A DNA stretch of 64,000 bases, taken from contig CAVXCD010000003.1 in assembly GCA_963760225.1 (NCBI GenBank), forward strand, positions 1,426,001 through 1,490,000, given 5' to 3'. The position numbers and the translations under genes are program-made. The DNA is from 13-2-20CM-66-19 sp963760225. GTDB taxonomy: Bacteria; Pseudomonadota; Gammaproteobacteria; Steroidobacterales; Steroidobacteraceae. Positions 26,135 to 35,469 of the stretch are shown here, piece after piece. Each line of letters opens with the position of its first letter. Position 1 is the stretch's first letter. The notes below the pieces were generated by a model. It was not told where the DNA came from. It saw only the letters and a list, made by a program, of their open reading frames with translations, and searched no databases.

Positions 26135-26749
26135 ATGCGCTTCAGGGGCACGGGCGGACGCTGCGGTTATTCATGGCTGGCGATGCTCACGGCGACGGCG
26201 GTGTTGGCATGCGGCACTGCGCAGCCGGACGCGCCGGCGGCAGCCATGAGCGGCGCTGCCGAGCCGGCAGTGTGGGTACCGAAGGAGTTCAACCTTACGT
26301 ACCAGGGATTCACAACCCACTACACCTGTGACGGCCTGCACGACAAGATGACCAGGATCCTGCTGATGCTCGGGGCGCGCAAAGACCTGCAGGTGCGCAG
26401 CTGGGGCTGCTTGCGGCTGGCCCCTGACGTGTTTCCGGGCGTGAGCGTGAAAATGAACGTGCTCGAGCCGCAGGGCGGGCAGGGCGGGCAGGGCGGAGAG
26501 AGCGCGCAGACAGTGCCCGCACACTGGCAGCAGGTCGACCTGCTGGCCGGACGCGACCCGATCGATGCCTCGGCCGACTGCGACCTGATCGCGCAGGTAC
26601 AGCAGAAGGTGCTGCCACTGTTCGCCACGCGCGATGTTGATTTCCAGGCCACCTGCGAGAGGCGTCAGCTCGTCATCGGCGGCACGCGCCTGAAGGCGAA
26701 GGTGCTGCTCGCCGATTCGGTCGCCGCCGCCGCTGCGAGCCCGCGCTAG
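26135..26749 (+). CDS. Hypothetical lipoprotein with a short Gly-Gly-Gln repeat
   Basis: This 204-aa protein starts with a basic N-terminus, a hydrophobic stretch and a probable lipobox VLAC (Cys near residue 26), so it is likely anchored in a membrane. The mature part has several Cys (YTCDGLH, SWGCLRL, SADCDLI, ATCERRQ) that could form two disulfides in the periplasm. A tandem GGQGGQGGE near residue 110 comes from a repeated 9-nt unit. No family was recognised. It converges with the GH127 gene with only 4 bp between stops. Confidence 0.75.
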   Translation: MRFRGTGGRCGYSWLAMLTATAVLACGTAQPDAPAAAMSGAAEPAVWVPKEFNLTYQGFTTHYTCDGLHDKMTRILLMLGARKDLQVRSWGCLRLAPDVFPGVSVKMNVLEPQGGQGGQGGESAQTVPAHWQQVDLLAGRDPIDASADCDLIAQVQQKVLPLFATRDVDFQATCERRQLVIGGTRLKAKVLLADSVAAAAASPR

Positions 26750-26753
26750 AGCT

Positions 26754-28583
26754 TCAGCCCGCGAGGGTGAGGAGGGTGGTGTACTCCTGCTCCTCGATGG
26801 CCGTGTACGGCAGGAAACTCACCGCGGTGGAGGCCACCCGCGCTTCCCAGCGGCGCGGCGTCACCTGCCGCGCCGCGAGGAGCTCGGCGCGCTGTGGCCG
26901 CGGCACGGCACTTCCTGCGGTGAGCGCGAACAGCGTCAGCGGGCCGCATGCCAGCGCCACGGTGGTGGGATGGCGCTCGTCGATCGGGTCCAGACGCAGC
27001 CGCCGCGGCAACTCGAGGTCCACGCGGTCGTCGCTGCGCCAGCGGCGGCTCAAGGTGGCGAAGCTGCCCGGCTCGCAGGCGCCGCCGAAGCGCTGCCCGT
27101 TGACCTCGATGCGCGCGCCGCTCGCCCAGGCGGGGATGCGCAGCCGCAGCGCGAACTCCTGGGGCTGCGAGAGGCGCAGTCGCAGCGCCATCGTATCGGC
27201 GAACGGATACTCCCCGCTCTGCTGCAGCGTGCACGCTGTGGCACCCTGGCGCCAGCGCACGCTGGAGGGCAGGTAGAGGTTGACGTACACGCCGTGCGGG
27301 TCACGCAGATAAGCGTTGATGCCGTAGTCGGTGGCCACCTGGGGCAGGGTGCCCGAGCAGCACGGAAACCTGTGGGTGGAGTACACCTTGCGGCCGGCGC
27401 GGTTGTAGTCGGCGTAATAGAACGCCCGCCCGTCCGCGCACAGCGCCTTGGCGCCCAGCACGGTGTTGTACATGACGCGCTCCATGCTGTCGCCGTAACG
27501 CGCATCGCGCGTCACGCGCAGCAGATAGCGGGTCAGCTTGAAGTGCGCGTAGGCGCCGCAGGGGGTCTCGAAGCTGTTGTGCGTGGCGGCGAGACTCGCA
27601 ACGAGCGTATCGCTGGCGGGCGCCACGAGTTTCTCGTCGGGACCCCAGCCGCCGGTCGGGTAGCTCTGCGCCGTGAGCAGCGCGAACGCGTTGCGCGCGG
27701 CGCGCAGGTGTTTCTCGCTCCCGAGCGTCAGGTAGGCCTGCATCGCAGAGCTCAGCGAGTTGACGTAGCTGTAGGCGTGCTTGCCGGCCAGCACGTTCTC
27801 CCCGCGCGCCAGCGGATCAAACCAGGTGGCATCATCGAGAAAGCGCACCGCCAGGTCGCGATAGCGCCGCCCCGCGCCCCGCCGGTAGGCGAGCAACAGG
27901 TTCTCGGGATTGGTATAGGACTCGTCCCAGCGATACGACTGATCCTTGCCCGCTCGCCAGGGAAGCTCGCGGTCCACCGCCGCGGGCGGCAGGTGCGGCA
28001 GCGCCGCGCGCGTGGTGCGATCGAGCACCGCCAGCGCCGTGCGGTCGCCGGCGAACTGGTGCGCATCGATCAGCCCGAGCAGCAGCTTGTCGTAGCAGTA
28101 GGCGGGGAAGCGATTCTTGTCGTAGAAGTCGCCGCTGATGCTGGCGGCGTACAGCCGGTTGAGGCGTAGCACCTTCTCGCGCGCCGCTTGCGAGCCGCTT
28201 TGCGCATGGTAGCGGGCCAGCGCCGAGACCCATTGGCCGAAGGTGGCGCCGGGCGCGAAGCCGGCGTCGTCGTGATGCCAGTCGTAGTTCGGGTCGTAGG
28301 TGTACCAGCCGCCCAGATCCACGCCCGGCGCGGGCTGCCCGGCCATCTGCCGGAAAGGCCTGAGGAGGCTGTCCTCGCTCAGGTTCATCAGTACTTCCTG
28401 CGTGTTGTCGAGCTGTGCGCGGTGCGGGGCGCTCTCAACGCTGACGTCGCCGTAGCCGAACTCCGCCAGCACCGGTGCGGCGGCCGCGGCCGCGCGCAGC
28501 AGCGGCGGACAGCCGGCGAACAGCGCTGTGGCAGCGGCCGACAGGTGCGTGAAGTCGCGACGCGAGTATCTCAAGGGGCTCAT
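26754..28583 (-). CDS. Exported GH127-type beta-L-arabinofuranosidase (DUF1680 family)
   Basis: This 609-aa protein begins with a Tat-like leader (YSRRDFTHLSAAATALFAG) and has the (alpha/alpha)6-barrel signatures of GH127: DLGGWYTYDPNYDWHHDD near residue 93, ETPCGAYAHFKLTRYLLR and the zinc-site FPCCSGTLPQVATDYG. In characterised GH127 enzymes a Glu-Cys3-Zn site carries the catalytic Cys; the ET-C and CC residues are present here. ATG 28583 was chosen because it places the RR motif at the start. It is divergent from the GH65 gene (95 bp apart), which suggests joint regulation in plant-glycan breakdown. Confidence 0.88.
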   Translation of the reverse strand: MSPLRYSRRDFTHLSAAATALFAGCPPLLRAAAAAAPVLAEFGYGDVSVESAPHRAQLDNTQEVLMNLSEDSLLRPFRQMAGQPAPGVDLGGWYTYDPNYDWHHDDAGFAPGATFGQWVSALARYHAQSGSQAAREKVLRLNRLYAASISGDFYDKNRFPAYCYDKLLLGLIDAHQFAGDRTALAVLDRTTRAALPHLPPAAVDRELPWRAGKDQSYRWDESYTNPENLLLAYRRGAGRRYRDLAVRFLDDATWFDPLARGENVLAGKHAYSYVNSLSSAMQAYLTLGSEKHLRAARNAFALLTAQSYPTGGWGPDEKLVAPASDTLVASLAATHNSFETPCGAYAHFKLTRYLLRVTRDARYGDSMERVMYNTVLGAKALCADGRAFYYADYNRAGRKVYSTHRFPCCSGTLPQVATDYGINAYLRDPHGVYVNLYLPSSVRWRQGATACTLQQSGEYPFADTMALRLRLSQPQEFALRLRIPAWASGARIEVNGQRFGGACEPGSFATLSRRWRSDDRVDLELPRRLRLDPIDERHPTTVALACGPLTLFALTAGSAVPRPQRAELLAARQVTPRRWEARVASTAVSFLPYTAIEEQEYTTLLTLAG

Positions 28584-28678
28584 GCGCAACGCCCATGCTC
28601 GCGCCCGCCGCACGCCATCGCAAGCACCGCCCGCCAACGCGCGCGCCGGCCTCAGGTATAGTTCCGACCGAGTGCAAC

Positions 28679-30967
28679 ATGAATGATGCATCCATCGGCT
28701 GCGGCGCCCGCCGCCTGCGCACGCTGTTGCCGGTACTGTGGCTGCTCGCCGTCGCGAGCGCGCGGGGCGAGACCGACCCTAGCTTTCTGCTGCACGCCGG
28801 GTCTGCGGATCTGAAGGCGTATTTTCCGGCTTACCTCGGCAACGGCTACTTCTCGATGCTGAGCACGCCGCGCGGCACCGAGGCCACGCGCTCCTACATG
28901 GTGGCGCTGATGGACTACACCCCTGGAGACATGTCGCGCCCGGCCTCGGTCCCGGGGTGGACCGAGATCGACTTCAGCGCGGGTCCGCCGGGGAGCGGCC
29001 AGGCGTGGCTCAACCGGGTGCCGATGAGCGAGCGGCGCTTCAGCGACTACGGGCAGACCCTCGACCTGCGCACGGCCACGCTCACCACCCGTTATCGCTA
29101 CCTCGATCGCGGTCGCGCGACGGCGGTGCAGGTGACGACGCTGCTGAGTGAGGCCTCCCCGCATATCGCGGCTACGAGCCTCAGCATCACGCCGGACTAC
29201 GATGGCGTGGTGCAGTTGTCGTTTGCGCTCACGCTGTGGGCCGAGCATGCGCCGCGATTTGCGCTCGCGCAGCTCAGCGGTCCCGAGCAGGACGAGGCGG
29301 TCGCCGCTTCCGGCCTGACGCTCGCTGCACAACCACCGGCCACGCCCGACCGCGCGGCGGTCTGGTATCCCGGCTACGTCCAGGTAGGCGCGAGCGACGG
29401 GGACAGCAGCGCGCTCACGCTGTGGCTCGACGGGCAGGCGGTGCAGGGCGAGGTCATGGCCATGGCCATGGCGGTGGGCCTGCCGCAGGGGATGCAGCCA
29501 CAGAGCGTCACGCTGCACCGCGACCGCTACCGGCTGGCGCTCGATGTCAGCGTCAAGGTGGAGCGCGGGCACACTTATGACTTCACCAAGTATGTCGCCC
29601 TGTCGCGTGCCGGCTGGGGCGGTAAGGCGAGCGATGATCTCTCCCTGGCGCGTGCGGCGCGCGAGCGCGGCTTCGAGCGGCTGTTGAGTGAGCAGCGCGC
29701 GGCCTGGGATGCACTGTGGCAGGCGGATATCCAGATCGAGGGCGACGCCCGGGCGCAGCAGCTCGCGCATTCGGAGCTCTATTACCTGCTGTCAAGCGTG
29801 CCGCCGGGGGCGGCCTGGGGGCTCGGCCCCTGCGGGCTGACACTGTGCTATGCCGGACACGCGTTCTGGGACAGCGACACCTGGATGTTTCCGGCGCTGC
29901 TGCTGCTGCAGCCGCAGCGGGCGCGATCGTTCGTCGACTTTCGCAGCCGCACCGTGGGCGCGGCGCAGCAGCGGGCGCGGCAGCACGGCTACGACGGCGC
30001 GATGTTTCCGTGGGAGTCCGATCCCGAGAACGGCAGCGATCAGACGCCGCACTCGGCGGTGGTTCTTTCCGACACCGAGATCCACGTGAACGCGGACGTG
30101 GCGATCGCGCAGTGGCAGTACTACCAGGCCACGCACGATCGCGACTGGCTGCGGCAGCATGGCTGGCCGGTGCTGCGCGAAGTGGCGAAGTTCTGGGCCA
30201 GCCGCGCCAGCTACGCGCCCGACGCGCATCGCTACGACATCGCGCACCTGACCTCGGTGGCGGAGTCCTACAACGACATCGCCAACGACACTTTCACCAA
30301 CGTGTCGGCCGCCAAGGCGCTCGCCATGGCCAGCGCCGCCGCGCGGGTGCTCGGCGAGCGGCCCGACCCAGCGTGGGAAAAGGTGGCGCGCGGGTTGTAC
30401 GTGCCCATGGCAGCCGACGGCCAGCACCACCTCGCCTTCGACCCGAGCGTCGCCGTGCACGGCGCCGGCGACTTCTCCGGCGGCCCGCTGTCGCTGCTGT
30501 TCCTGCCCTCGCTCGACCTGGAGATGAGTCCGCAGCTGCGCCGCGGCGATTACGAGTTCGCCGTCCGCCCGGCGCCGGTCGCGCGCGTCGGCACGGGCAG
30601 CATGAATATCGCCCCGCGCACGGTGGCTGCCGATGAGATCGGCAGTGCGGCTGATGCCACCACCTGGTTCGCCACCAATTTCTCCGGCGGCACCGTCAAG
30701 CCGCCCTTCAACGCGCGCACCGAGAGCGCCGACAACAATGTCGGCTACTTCATGACCGGCTCGGGGGGATTCATCCAGAGCCTGGTGTACGGCTTCACCG
30801 GGCTACGCATCCGCGAGGGCGGCCTGGTGGAAGCCTATGCGCCCGTGCTTCCCGCCGGCTGGCAGTCACTCACTCTGCGCAACGTCACATTCCGCGGCCA
30901 GCGCCTGGATATCCGCATCGCCCGCGACGCCGCAGGCGTCGTGCGCCTGACGCGCGAGCTGCACTGA
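28679..30967 (+). CDS. Secreted GH65-type glycoside hydrolase
   Basis: This 762-aa protein has a signal peptide (LRTLLPVLWLLAVASARG) followed by a GH65 layout: N-terminal beta-sandwich (AYLGNGYFSMLSTPRGT), the (alpha/alpha)6 core with FWDSDTWMFPALLLLQP, MFPWESDPENG and HVNADVAIAQWQYYQATHD, and the likely catalytic Glu in SVAESYNDIANDTFTN. It resembles the hydrolase branch (protein glucosylgalactosylhydroxylysine glucosidase/acid trehalase) more than the phosphorylases. The likely role is removal of an alpha-glucosyl residue in the periplasm. A repeated ATGGCC run gives an MAMAMA stretch near residue 260. Confidence 0.85.
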   Translation: MNDASIGCGARRLRTLLPVLWLLAVASARGETDPSFLLHAGSADLKAYFPAYLGNGYFSMLSTPRGTEATRSYMVALMDYTPGDMSRPASVPGWTEIDFSAGPPGSGQAWLNRVPMSERRFSDYGQTLDLRTATLTTRYRYLDRGRATAVQVTTLLSEASPHIAATSLSITPDYDGVVQLSFALTLWAEHAPRFALAQLSGPEQDEAVAASGLTLAAQPPATPDRAAVWYPGYVQVGASDGDSSALTLWLDGQAVQGEVMAMAMAVGLPQGMQPQSVTLHRDRYRLALDVSVKVERGHTYDFTKYVALSRAGWGGKASDDLSLARAARERGFERLLSEQRAAWDALWQADIQIEGDARAQQLAHSELYYLLSSVPPGAAWGLGPCGLTLCYAGHAFWDSDTWMFPALLLLQPQRARSFVDFRSRTVGAAQQRARQHGYDGAMFPWESDPENGSDQTPHSAVVLSDTEIHVNADVAIAQWQYYQATHDRDWLRQHGWPVLREVAKFWASRASYAPDAHRYDIAHLTSVAESYNDIANDTFTNVSAAKALAMASAAARVLGERPDPAWEKVARGLYVPMAADGQHHLAFDPSVAVHGAGDFSGGPLSLLFLPSLDLEMSPQLRRGDYEFAVRPAPVARVGTGSMNIAPRTVAADEIGSAADATTWFATNFSGGTVKPPFNARTESADNNVGYFMTGSGGFIQSLVYGFTGLRIREGGLVEAYAPVLPAGWQSLTLRNVTFRGQRLDIRIARDAAGVVRLTRELH

Positions 30968-31034
30968 CACCGGCGCCGCGGCCCACTGCGCCGTGTCACC
31001 GTGCGCACCCAGCGCGTGCACTGCGTGCGGCCGC

Positions 31035-33047
31035 TCAGCCCTCGGTGGGAGCCGGTCGCCGCCCGCGCGAGCCGGCGCGCGGCGCGGCAGCCTTGGTGGC
31101 GGGCAGCCGCACCACCTTGCGCAGGTTCGGATAAACCTCGCTCGAGTGCGGGATGCCCATCGCCGCCACGAAGTGCGCCTGGAACTTCGGCTCGATGGCG
31201 GTCTCGATCTTCTCCACGCGGCGCACCAGCTCCTCGATGGTGGTGCGCGAGGAGTTGTCCAGCAGTGCGATGCGCGCACCGGTGCCGGCGGCATTGCCCG
31301 CCGAGGACACGTTGAAGAGGTCGCAGTCGGGGATCATCCCGAGAACCATGGCGTACTTCACGTCGATGTGGCTGCCGAAGGCGCCCGCGAGGCGGATGCG
31401 ATCGACCTGATCGACGCCGAGGTGATCCATCAGCAGCCGTACGCCGGCGTGCAGCGCCGCCTTGGCGAGCTGGATCGCACGCACGTCGTTCTGTGTGATC
31501 TGCAGCGGCACGGCGCCACGGTGCACCACGTAGGCGAAGGTGCGCCCGGTCGCCACGATGCGGTCGCTGCGCGCGGCGAGCTGCCCGTCGATGACGCCGT
31601 CCTGGCTGATGATGCCGGCGAGATACATCTCGGCGATCACCTCGATGATCCCCGATCCGCAGATGCCGGTCACTCCGGTGGCGGCGATCGCCGCGGGGAA
31701 GCCGGGCTGGTCGGACCACAGGTCGGAGCCGATTACCTTGAAGCGCGCGGCCAGCGTCGCCGGATCGATGCGCACGCGCTCGATGGCGCCGGGCGCAGCG
31801 CGCTGCCCGCAGCTGATCTGCGCGCCCTCGAAAGCGGGACCGGTGGGACTCGAGCAGGCGAGCAGCCGCGCGCGGTTGCCAAGCACGATCTCCGCGTTGG
31901 TGCCGACGTCGACGAGCAGCGTCAGCTTGTCGGACAGGTCGGGCCGCTCGGCGAGGATCATGCCGGCGGCATCCGCGCCGACGTGACCGGCGATGCACGG
32001 CAGCGTGTAGATACGCGTGCCGGGATTGAGCTTCAGGCCCAGCTCGCTGGCGCGCAGGCCGAGCGGTGAATCGGTGGCGAGCGCGAACGGTGCGCCCCCG
32101 AGCTCGACCGGATCGATGCCGAGCAGCAGGTGGTGCATGATCGGATTGCCCACCACGGTCATCTCGAGGATGTCGGTCACCTCGATCTGCGCGTCACGGG
32201 CGACGTCGGCGGCGAGCGTGTCGAGCGCGCCGCGCACCGCCTCGGTCATCTGCTGCGCACCGCCCGGGTGCATCATCGAATACGACACGCGGCTCATCAG
32301 GTCTTCGCCGAAGCGGATCTGCGGGTTCATGGCGCCGCTGGAGGCGGCCACCTCGCCGGTCTCGAGGTTGCACAGGTGCGCCGCGATGGTGGTCGAGCCC
32401 ACGTCGACCGCAAGCCCGTAGACGCGATCGTGAAAGCCCGGCCACACGGCGATGATCTGGGTGCGCGCGTGCACCGCCACGGTGACCTTCCACGCGCCCT
32501 TACGCAGCGCGGCCTGCAGGCTTTGCAGCACTCCGAGGTCGCAGCGCAGCGGACCGAAGTCCCACTCGCGGTTGAGCGCCTCGAGCAGCCGCTGCAGGTC
32601 GCCGCGCGGGTCGTGCATGTCCGGCTCGCGTACCTCCACGTAATGCAGGTGCACCAGCGGATCGAGCGTGATGGGGCGGGCCTCGGCAGCCTTGCGCACC
32701 ACCTGGCGATGCACCTGGCTGCTCGCCGGCACGTCGACGACCAGGTCGCCGCAGATCTGCGCCGAGCACGACAGGCGGTGCCCGGCGGGCAGCGGGCGCG
32801 TCTGCGCGAAGCTCTGTTCGGCGGCGGACAGTGGCGAGAGGTGGTCGGCGTGCGAGCTCACCCCGTGCTTGGCGAAGTCGCCCTCCATGACCAGCACCTG
32901 GCAGCGCCCGCACAGCGCGCGTCCGCCGCACACCGAGTCGACATCGACCCCGAGGCTGCGGGCCGCCTGCAGCAGCTGCGTGCCGCGCGCGAAGCGCCCG
33001 CGCTTGCCCGAAGGGGTGAAGACGACGAGTGCGTCGGCGTCGCTCAT
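31035..33047 (-). CDS. Reductive activator of corrinoid proteins (RACE; ferredoxin plus ASKHA domain)
   Basis: This 670-aa protein has an N-terminal [2Fe-2S] ferredoxin domain with the cysteine set CGGRALCGRC plus a distal LSC (residues about 40-95), a linker domain, and a long ASKHA ATPase domain with LAVDVGSTTIAAHL, LLVDVGTNAEIVLG and ITGICGSGIIEVIAEM-type phosphate loops. This is the RamA/RACE architecture that re-reduces inactive Co(II) corrinoid to Co(I) with ATP. It ends the operon and starts 6 nt after the methyltransferase stop. The C-terminal tail is basic and low-complexity. Confidence 0.92.
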   Translation of the reverse strand: MSDADALVVFTPSGKRGRFARGTQLLQAARSLGVDVDSVCGGRALCGRCQVLVMEGDFAKHGVSSHADHLSPLSAAEQSFAQTRPLPAGHRLSCSAQICGDLVVDVPASSQVHRQVVRKAAEARPITLDPLVHLHYVEVREPDMHDPRGDLQRLLEALNREWDFGPLRCDLGVLQSLQAALRKGAWKVTVAVHARTQIIAVWPGFHDRVYGLAVDVGSTTIAAHLCNLETGEVAASSGAMNPQIRFGEDLMSRVSYSMMHPGGAQQMTEAVRGALDTLAADVARDAQIEVTDILEMTVVGNPIMHHLLLGIDPVELGGAPFALATDSPLGLRASELGLKLNPGTRIYTLPCIAGHVGADAAGMILAERPDLSDKLTLLVDVGTNAEIVLGNRARLLACSSPTGPAFEGAQISCGQRAAPGAIERVRIDPATLAARFKVIGSDLWSDQPGFPAAIAATGVTGICGSGIIEVIAEMYLAGIISQDGVIDGQLAARSDRIVATGRTFAYVVHRGAVPLQITQNDVRAIQLAKAALHAGVRLLMDHLGVDQVDRIRLAGAFGSHIDVKYAMVLGMIPDCDLFNVSSAGNAAGTGARIALLDNSSRTTIEELVRRVEKIETAIEPKFQAHFVAAMGIPHSSEVYPNLRKVVRLPATKAAAPRAGSRGRRPAPTEG

Positions 33048-33053
33048 CGGCAG

Positions 33054-33998
33054 TTACGCCGTGCTCTGCGTGCGGCGCCGGTGACCGCCCTCGCGCCGCC
33101 CGCGCGCCGCGCCCTCCGTCGGGGTCGCCACGCCGCCGCCGGCCTGCAGCGCGGGCGCCTCGCGAAAGCGCTTGATCCAGCGGGCGCAGTCCGGGTCGTG
33201 GCCCATCATGACGTCCGCGCCCATGCAGGCCTTGACGATCTCCAGGTGCAGCGGGTTCATGATCGCCGAGGTAAGCCCCGCGCCGATCGCCATGCTGAGG
33301 AAAACCGCGCTGATGCCCTCGCGCGCCGGCAACCCGAAACTCACGTTGGAGGCGCCGCAGGTGGTGTTCACTTTGAGCTCGTTCTTCAGTCGCCCGAGCA
33401 GGCGCATCACCTGCACGCCCGCCTGGTTGATGGCGCCGATCGGCATGACGAGCGGGTCGACGACGATGTCGCTCACCGGGATGCCGTGATCGGCGGCGCG
33501 CTGGACGATCTTCTTCGCCACCTCGAAGCGCACGTCGGGATCTTCGGATATGCCGGTCTCGTCATTGGAGATCGCCACCACCGCCGCACCGTACTTCTTC
33601 ACCAGCGGCAGCACGGCCTCGAGGCGCTCTTCCTCGCCGGTGACCGAATTGACGAGTGGCTTGCCCTGGTACACCGCCAGTCCCGCTTCCAGCGCCGCCA
33701 CGATCGAGGAATCGATCGACAGCGGCAGGTCGGTGATCGACTGCACGAGCTTTATCGTGCGGGCGAGGATCGCCGGTTCATCGGCCAGCGGGATGCCGGC
33801 GTTCACGTCGAGCATGTGCGCGCCGGCCGCGATCTGTGCCAGGGCGTCGGACTCGACGCGGCTGAAGTTGCCCGCGGCCATCTCGGCGGCGAGGATCTTG
33901 CGACCGGTGGGATTGATGCGCTCGCCGATCATGACGAACGGGCGCTCGAAGCCGATGACGACCTCGCGGGTCTGGGAGCTGATAACGGTGTCGGTCAT
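33054..33998 (-). CDS. Methyltetrahydrofolate:corrinoid methyltransferase (pterin-binding TIM barrel)
   Basis: This 314-aa protein is a pterin-binding domain like MtgA/AcsE/MetH module: FVMIGERINPTGRK (residues 21-34), AHMLDVNAGIP near 60, PLSIDSSIVAALEAGL near 92, AISNDETG and TTCGASNVSFGLP further on. It would move the methyl group from methyl-cob(III)amide on the partner protein to H4folate. It overlaps metF by 4 nt (ATGA). The last 30 residues are a basic tail not seen in the family core. Direction of catalysis (towards methyl-H4folate) is inferred from the catabolic context. Confidence 0.92.
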   Translation of the reverse strand: MTDTVISSQTREVVIGFERPFVMIGERINPTGRKILAAEMAAGNFSRVESDALAQIAAGAHMLDVNAGIPLADEPAILARTIKLVQSITDLPLSIDSSIVAALEAGLAVYQGKPLVNSVTGEEERLEAVLPLVKKYGAAVVAISNDETGISEDPDVRFEVAKKIVQRAADHGIPVSDIVVDPLVMPIGAINQAGVQVMRLLGRLKNELKVNTTCGASNVSFGLPAREGISAVFLSMAIGAGLTSAIMNPLHLEIVKACMGADVMMGHDPDCARWIKRFREAPALQAGGGVATPTEGAARGRREGGHRRRTQSTA

Positions 33999-35014
33999 GA
34001 AGCCATCCTGTTTGCGTTCGCTTGCGGGTCGCGTCCCGGGTACCACGGCACGCGGCCGTTCAACACCCCGGAGCGCTCGATGATTTCGGCGACGGTCTCT
34101 TCCTGGCGGTAGGCCATGAGATGCACCCCGTGCACGCCGCGGATAGTACGGATCTCCTGGACCAGATCGATGCACTGCCTGCGGCCCTCGAGTGCGGGGT
34201 CGGCGGCGCCGGCGAGGCGCTTCACCACCTCGTCGGGAATGTGCACGCCGGGAACATGGGTGCGGATCCACTCCGCCGCCTTGGCCGAACGCAGCGGGCC
34301 GACCCCGACGAGTATGAACACACGCTCGAGCAGGCCGAGGTCTTCCACGCGCTGCATGAAGGACCTGAGCAGCGGCACGTCGTAGCAGAACTGCGTCTGC
34401 ACGAACTGCGCGCCTGCGGCGACCTTCTTCGCCAGCCGTTCGGCGCGCCAGGCCACCGGTTGCGCGAACGGGTTCTCCGCGGCACCGAGCAGCACGCGCG
34501 GGGCGTAGGTGATCTTGCGGCCGGAAAGAAAACGATGCTCGTCGCGCAGCGTGCGCGCAGTCTCGAGCAGCGTCAGCGAATCGAGGTCGAACACCGGCAG
34601 CGCCTGCGGATGATCGCCCGCCTGCACGCCGTCGCCGGTGAGGCACAGCAGGTTGCAGACCCCCATGGCGGCGCCGCCGAGAATATCGCCCTGGATGGCG
34701 ATGCGGTTTCTGTCACGACAGGAGATCTGCATCACCGGGGCATAGCCGACGCGCGTCAGCAGCGCGCACACCGCGAGACTGGACATGTGGCAGTTGGCGC
34801 CACTGCCGTCGGTGGCGTTGATCGCGTCCACATGACCGTCAAAGATGCGCGCGCGCCGGTAAACGTCTTCGGGATCGGCCGAATCCGGCGGAGCCAGCTC
34901 GCTGGTCACGGCGAACTGTCCGGCACGCAGTACCCGCTCGAAGCGGCCGGGGGAAGTGTGCCCGGCGAGTATCGGCAGCGGGTAGCCCGGTACCGGCTCG
35001 TCCTCGAAGATCAC
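33995..35014 (-). CDS. metF: 5,10-methylenetetrahydrofolate reductase (MetF)
   Basis: This 339-aa flavoprotein has the MTHFR TIM-barrel signatures: AVTSELAPPDSADPEDV near residue 29, INATDGSGANCHMSSLA near 55, LCLTGDGVQAGDHPQA near 110 and GAQFVQTQFCYD near 190. The likely start is GTG 35014, which overlaps the metV stop (GTGA); no ATG precedes the domain. In this operon it probably oxidises methyl-H4folate to methylene-H4folate, delivering methyl groups stripped from betaine. It is the MetF type that works with the separate zinc-binding MetV protein encoded just upstream. Confidence 0.92.
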   Translation of the reverse strand: MIFEDEPVPGYPLPILAGHTSPGRFERVLRAGQFAVTSELAPPDSADPEDVYRRARIFDGHVDAINATDGSGANCHMSSLAVCALLTRVGYAPVMQISCRDRNRIAIQGDILGGAAMGVCNLLCLTGDGVQAGDHPQALPVFDLDSLTLLETARTLRDEHRFLSGRKITYAPRVLLGAAENPFAQPVAWRAERLAKKVAAGAQFVQTQFCYDVPLLRSFMQRVEDLGLLERVFILVGVGPLRSAKAAEWIRTHVPGVHIPDEVVKRLAGAADPALEGRRQCIDLVQEIRTIRGVHGVHLMAYRQEETVAEIIERSGVLNGRVPWYPGRDPQANANRMAS

Positions 35015-35469
35015 GGCACTTCCCCGACGCGCTGGCGCACCACGCGCAGCCAGGACGACTTGCCCTGCAGGCGCCGGTCCATCGCGACCTGCACTTCGCG
35101 TAACGCCGCGCGGCCGCCCGGGATGCGCTCGCTGCCGGCGACCGCCGCGACCCACACGCAGCGCATCTCCGGACGCACTTCGCAGTGGCCGTTGGCACGC
35201 ACGCCGCCGCACGGACCGTTGCGCAGGTTCTTCGGACAGTTCATCGGGCAGGACATGCCGGTGGAGCTCAGGATGCACTGGCCGCACATGCGGCAGTCGA
35301 ACAGCAGGCCCTTCACGCCGCGCTCGACGGCCGCCACCGGCCGCTCCAGGCGCTGGTAGCCGATGCGCTTGAACAGCGGGTGCAGCCTGACGAGCAGCGT
35401 CTCGAAGCCCCGGTAGAAGGCGTTCATCCCGCGCGCGTGCCGCACCGACCACTGCCTGAGCGCGTACAC
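35011..35469 (-). CDS. MetV-like methylene-H4folate reductase C-terminal/zinc-binding partner protein
   Basis: This 152-aa protein has the cysteine-rich motif FDCRMCGQC followed by CPMNCPKNLRNGPCGG (residues about 58-90), characteristic of the PF12225 MTHFR C-terminal family (MetV). MetV associates with MetF in corrinoid/acetogenic-type C1 systems. GTG 35469 directly follows the upstream TAG without a gap, and the stop overlaps the metF GTG, so translation is tightly coupled. An adjacent pair of metV and metF is unusual for the biosynthetic reductase of Proteobacteria and supports a catabolic role. Confidence 0.85.
   Translation of the reverse strand: MYALRQWSVRHARGMNAFYRGFETLLVRLHPLFKRIGYQRLERPVAAVERGVKGLLFDCRMCGQCILSSTGMSCPMNCPKNLRNGPCGGVRANGHCEVRPEMRCVWVAAVAGSERIPGGRAALREVQVAMDRRLQGKSSWLRVVRQRVGEVP

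Noticed and set aside
32130..34112. 660-codon open frame on the plus strand
   Set aside because: It is antisense to the RACE and methyltransferase genes. Composition is typical of an antisense shadow in high-GC DNA.
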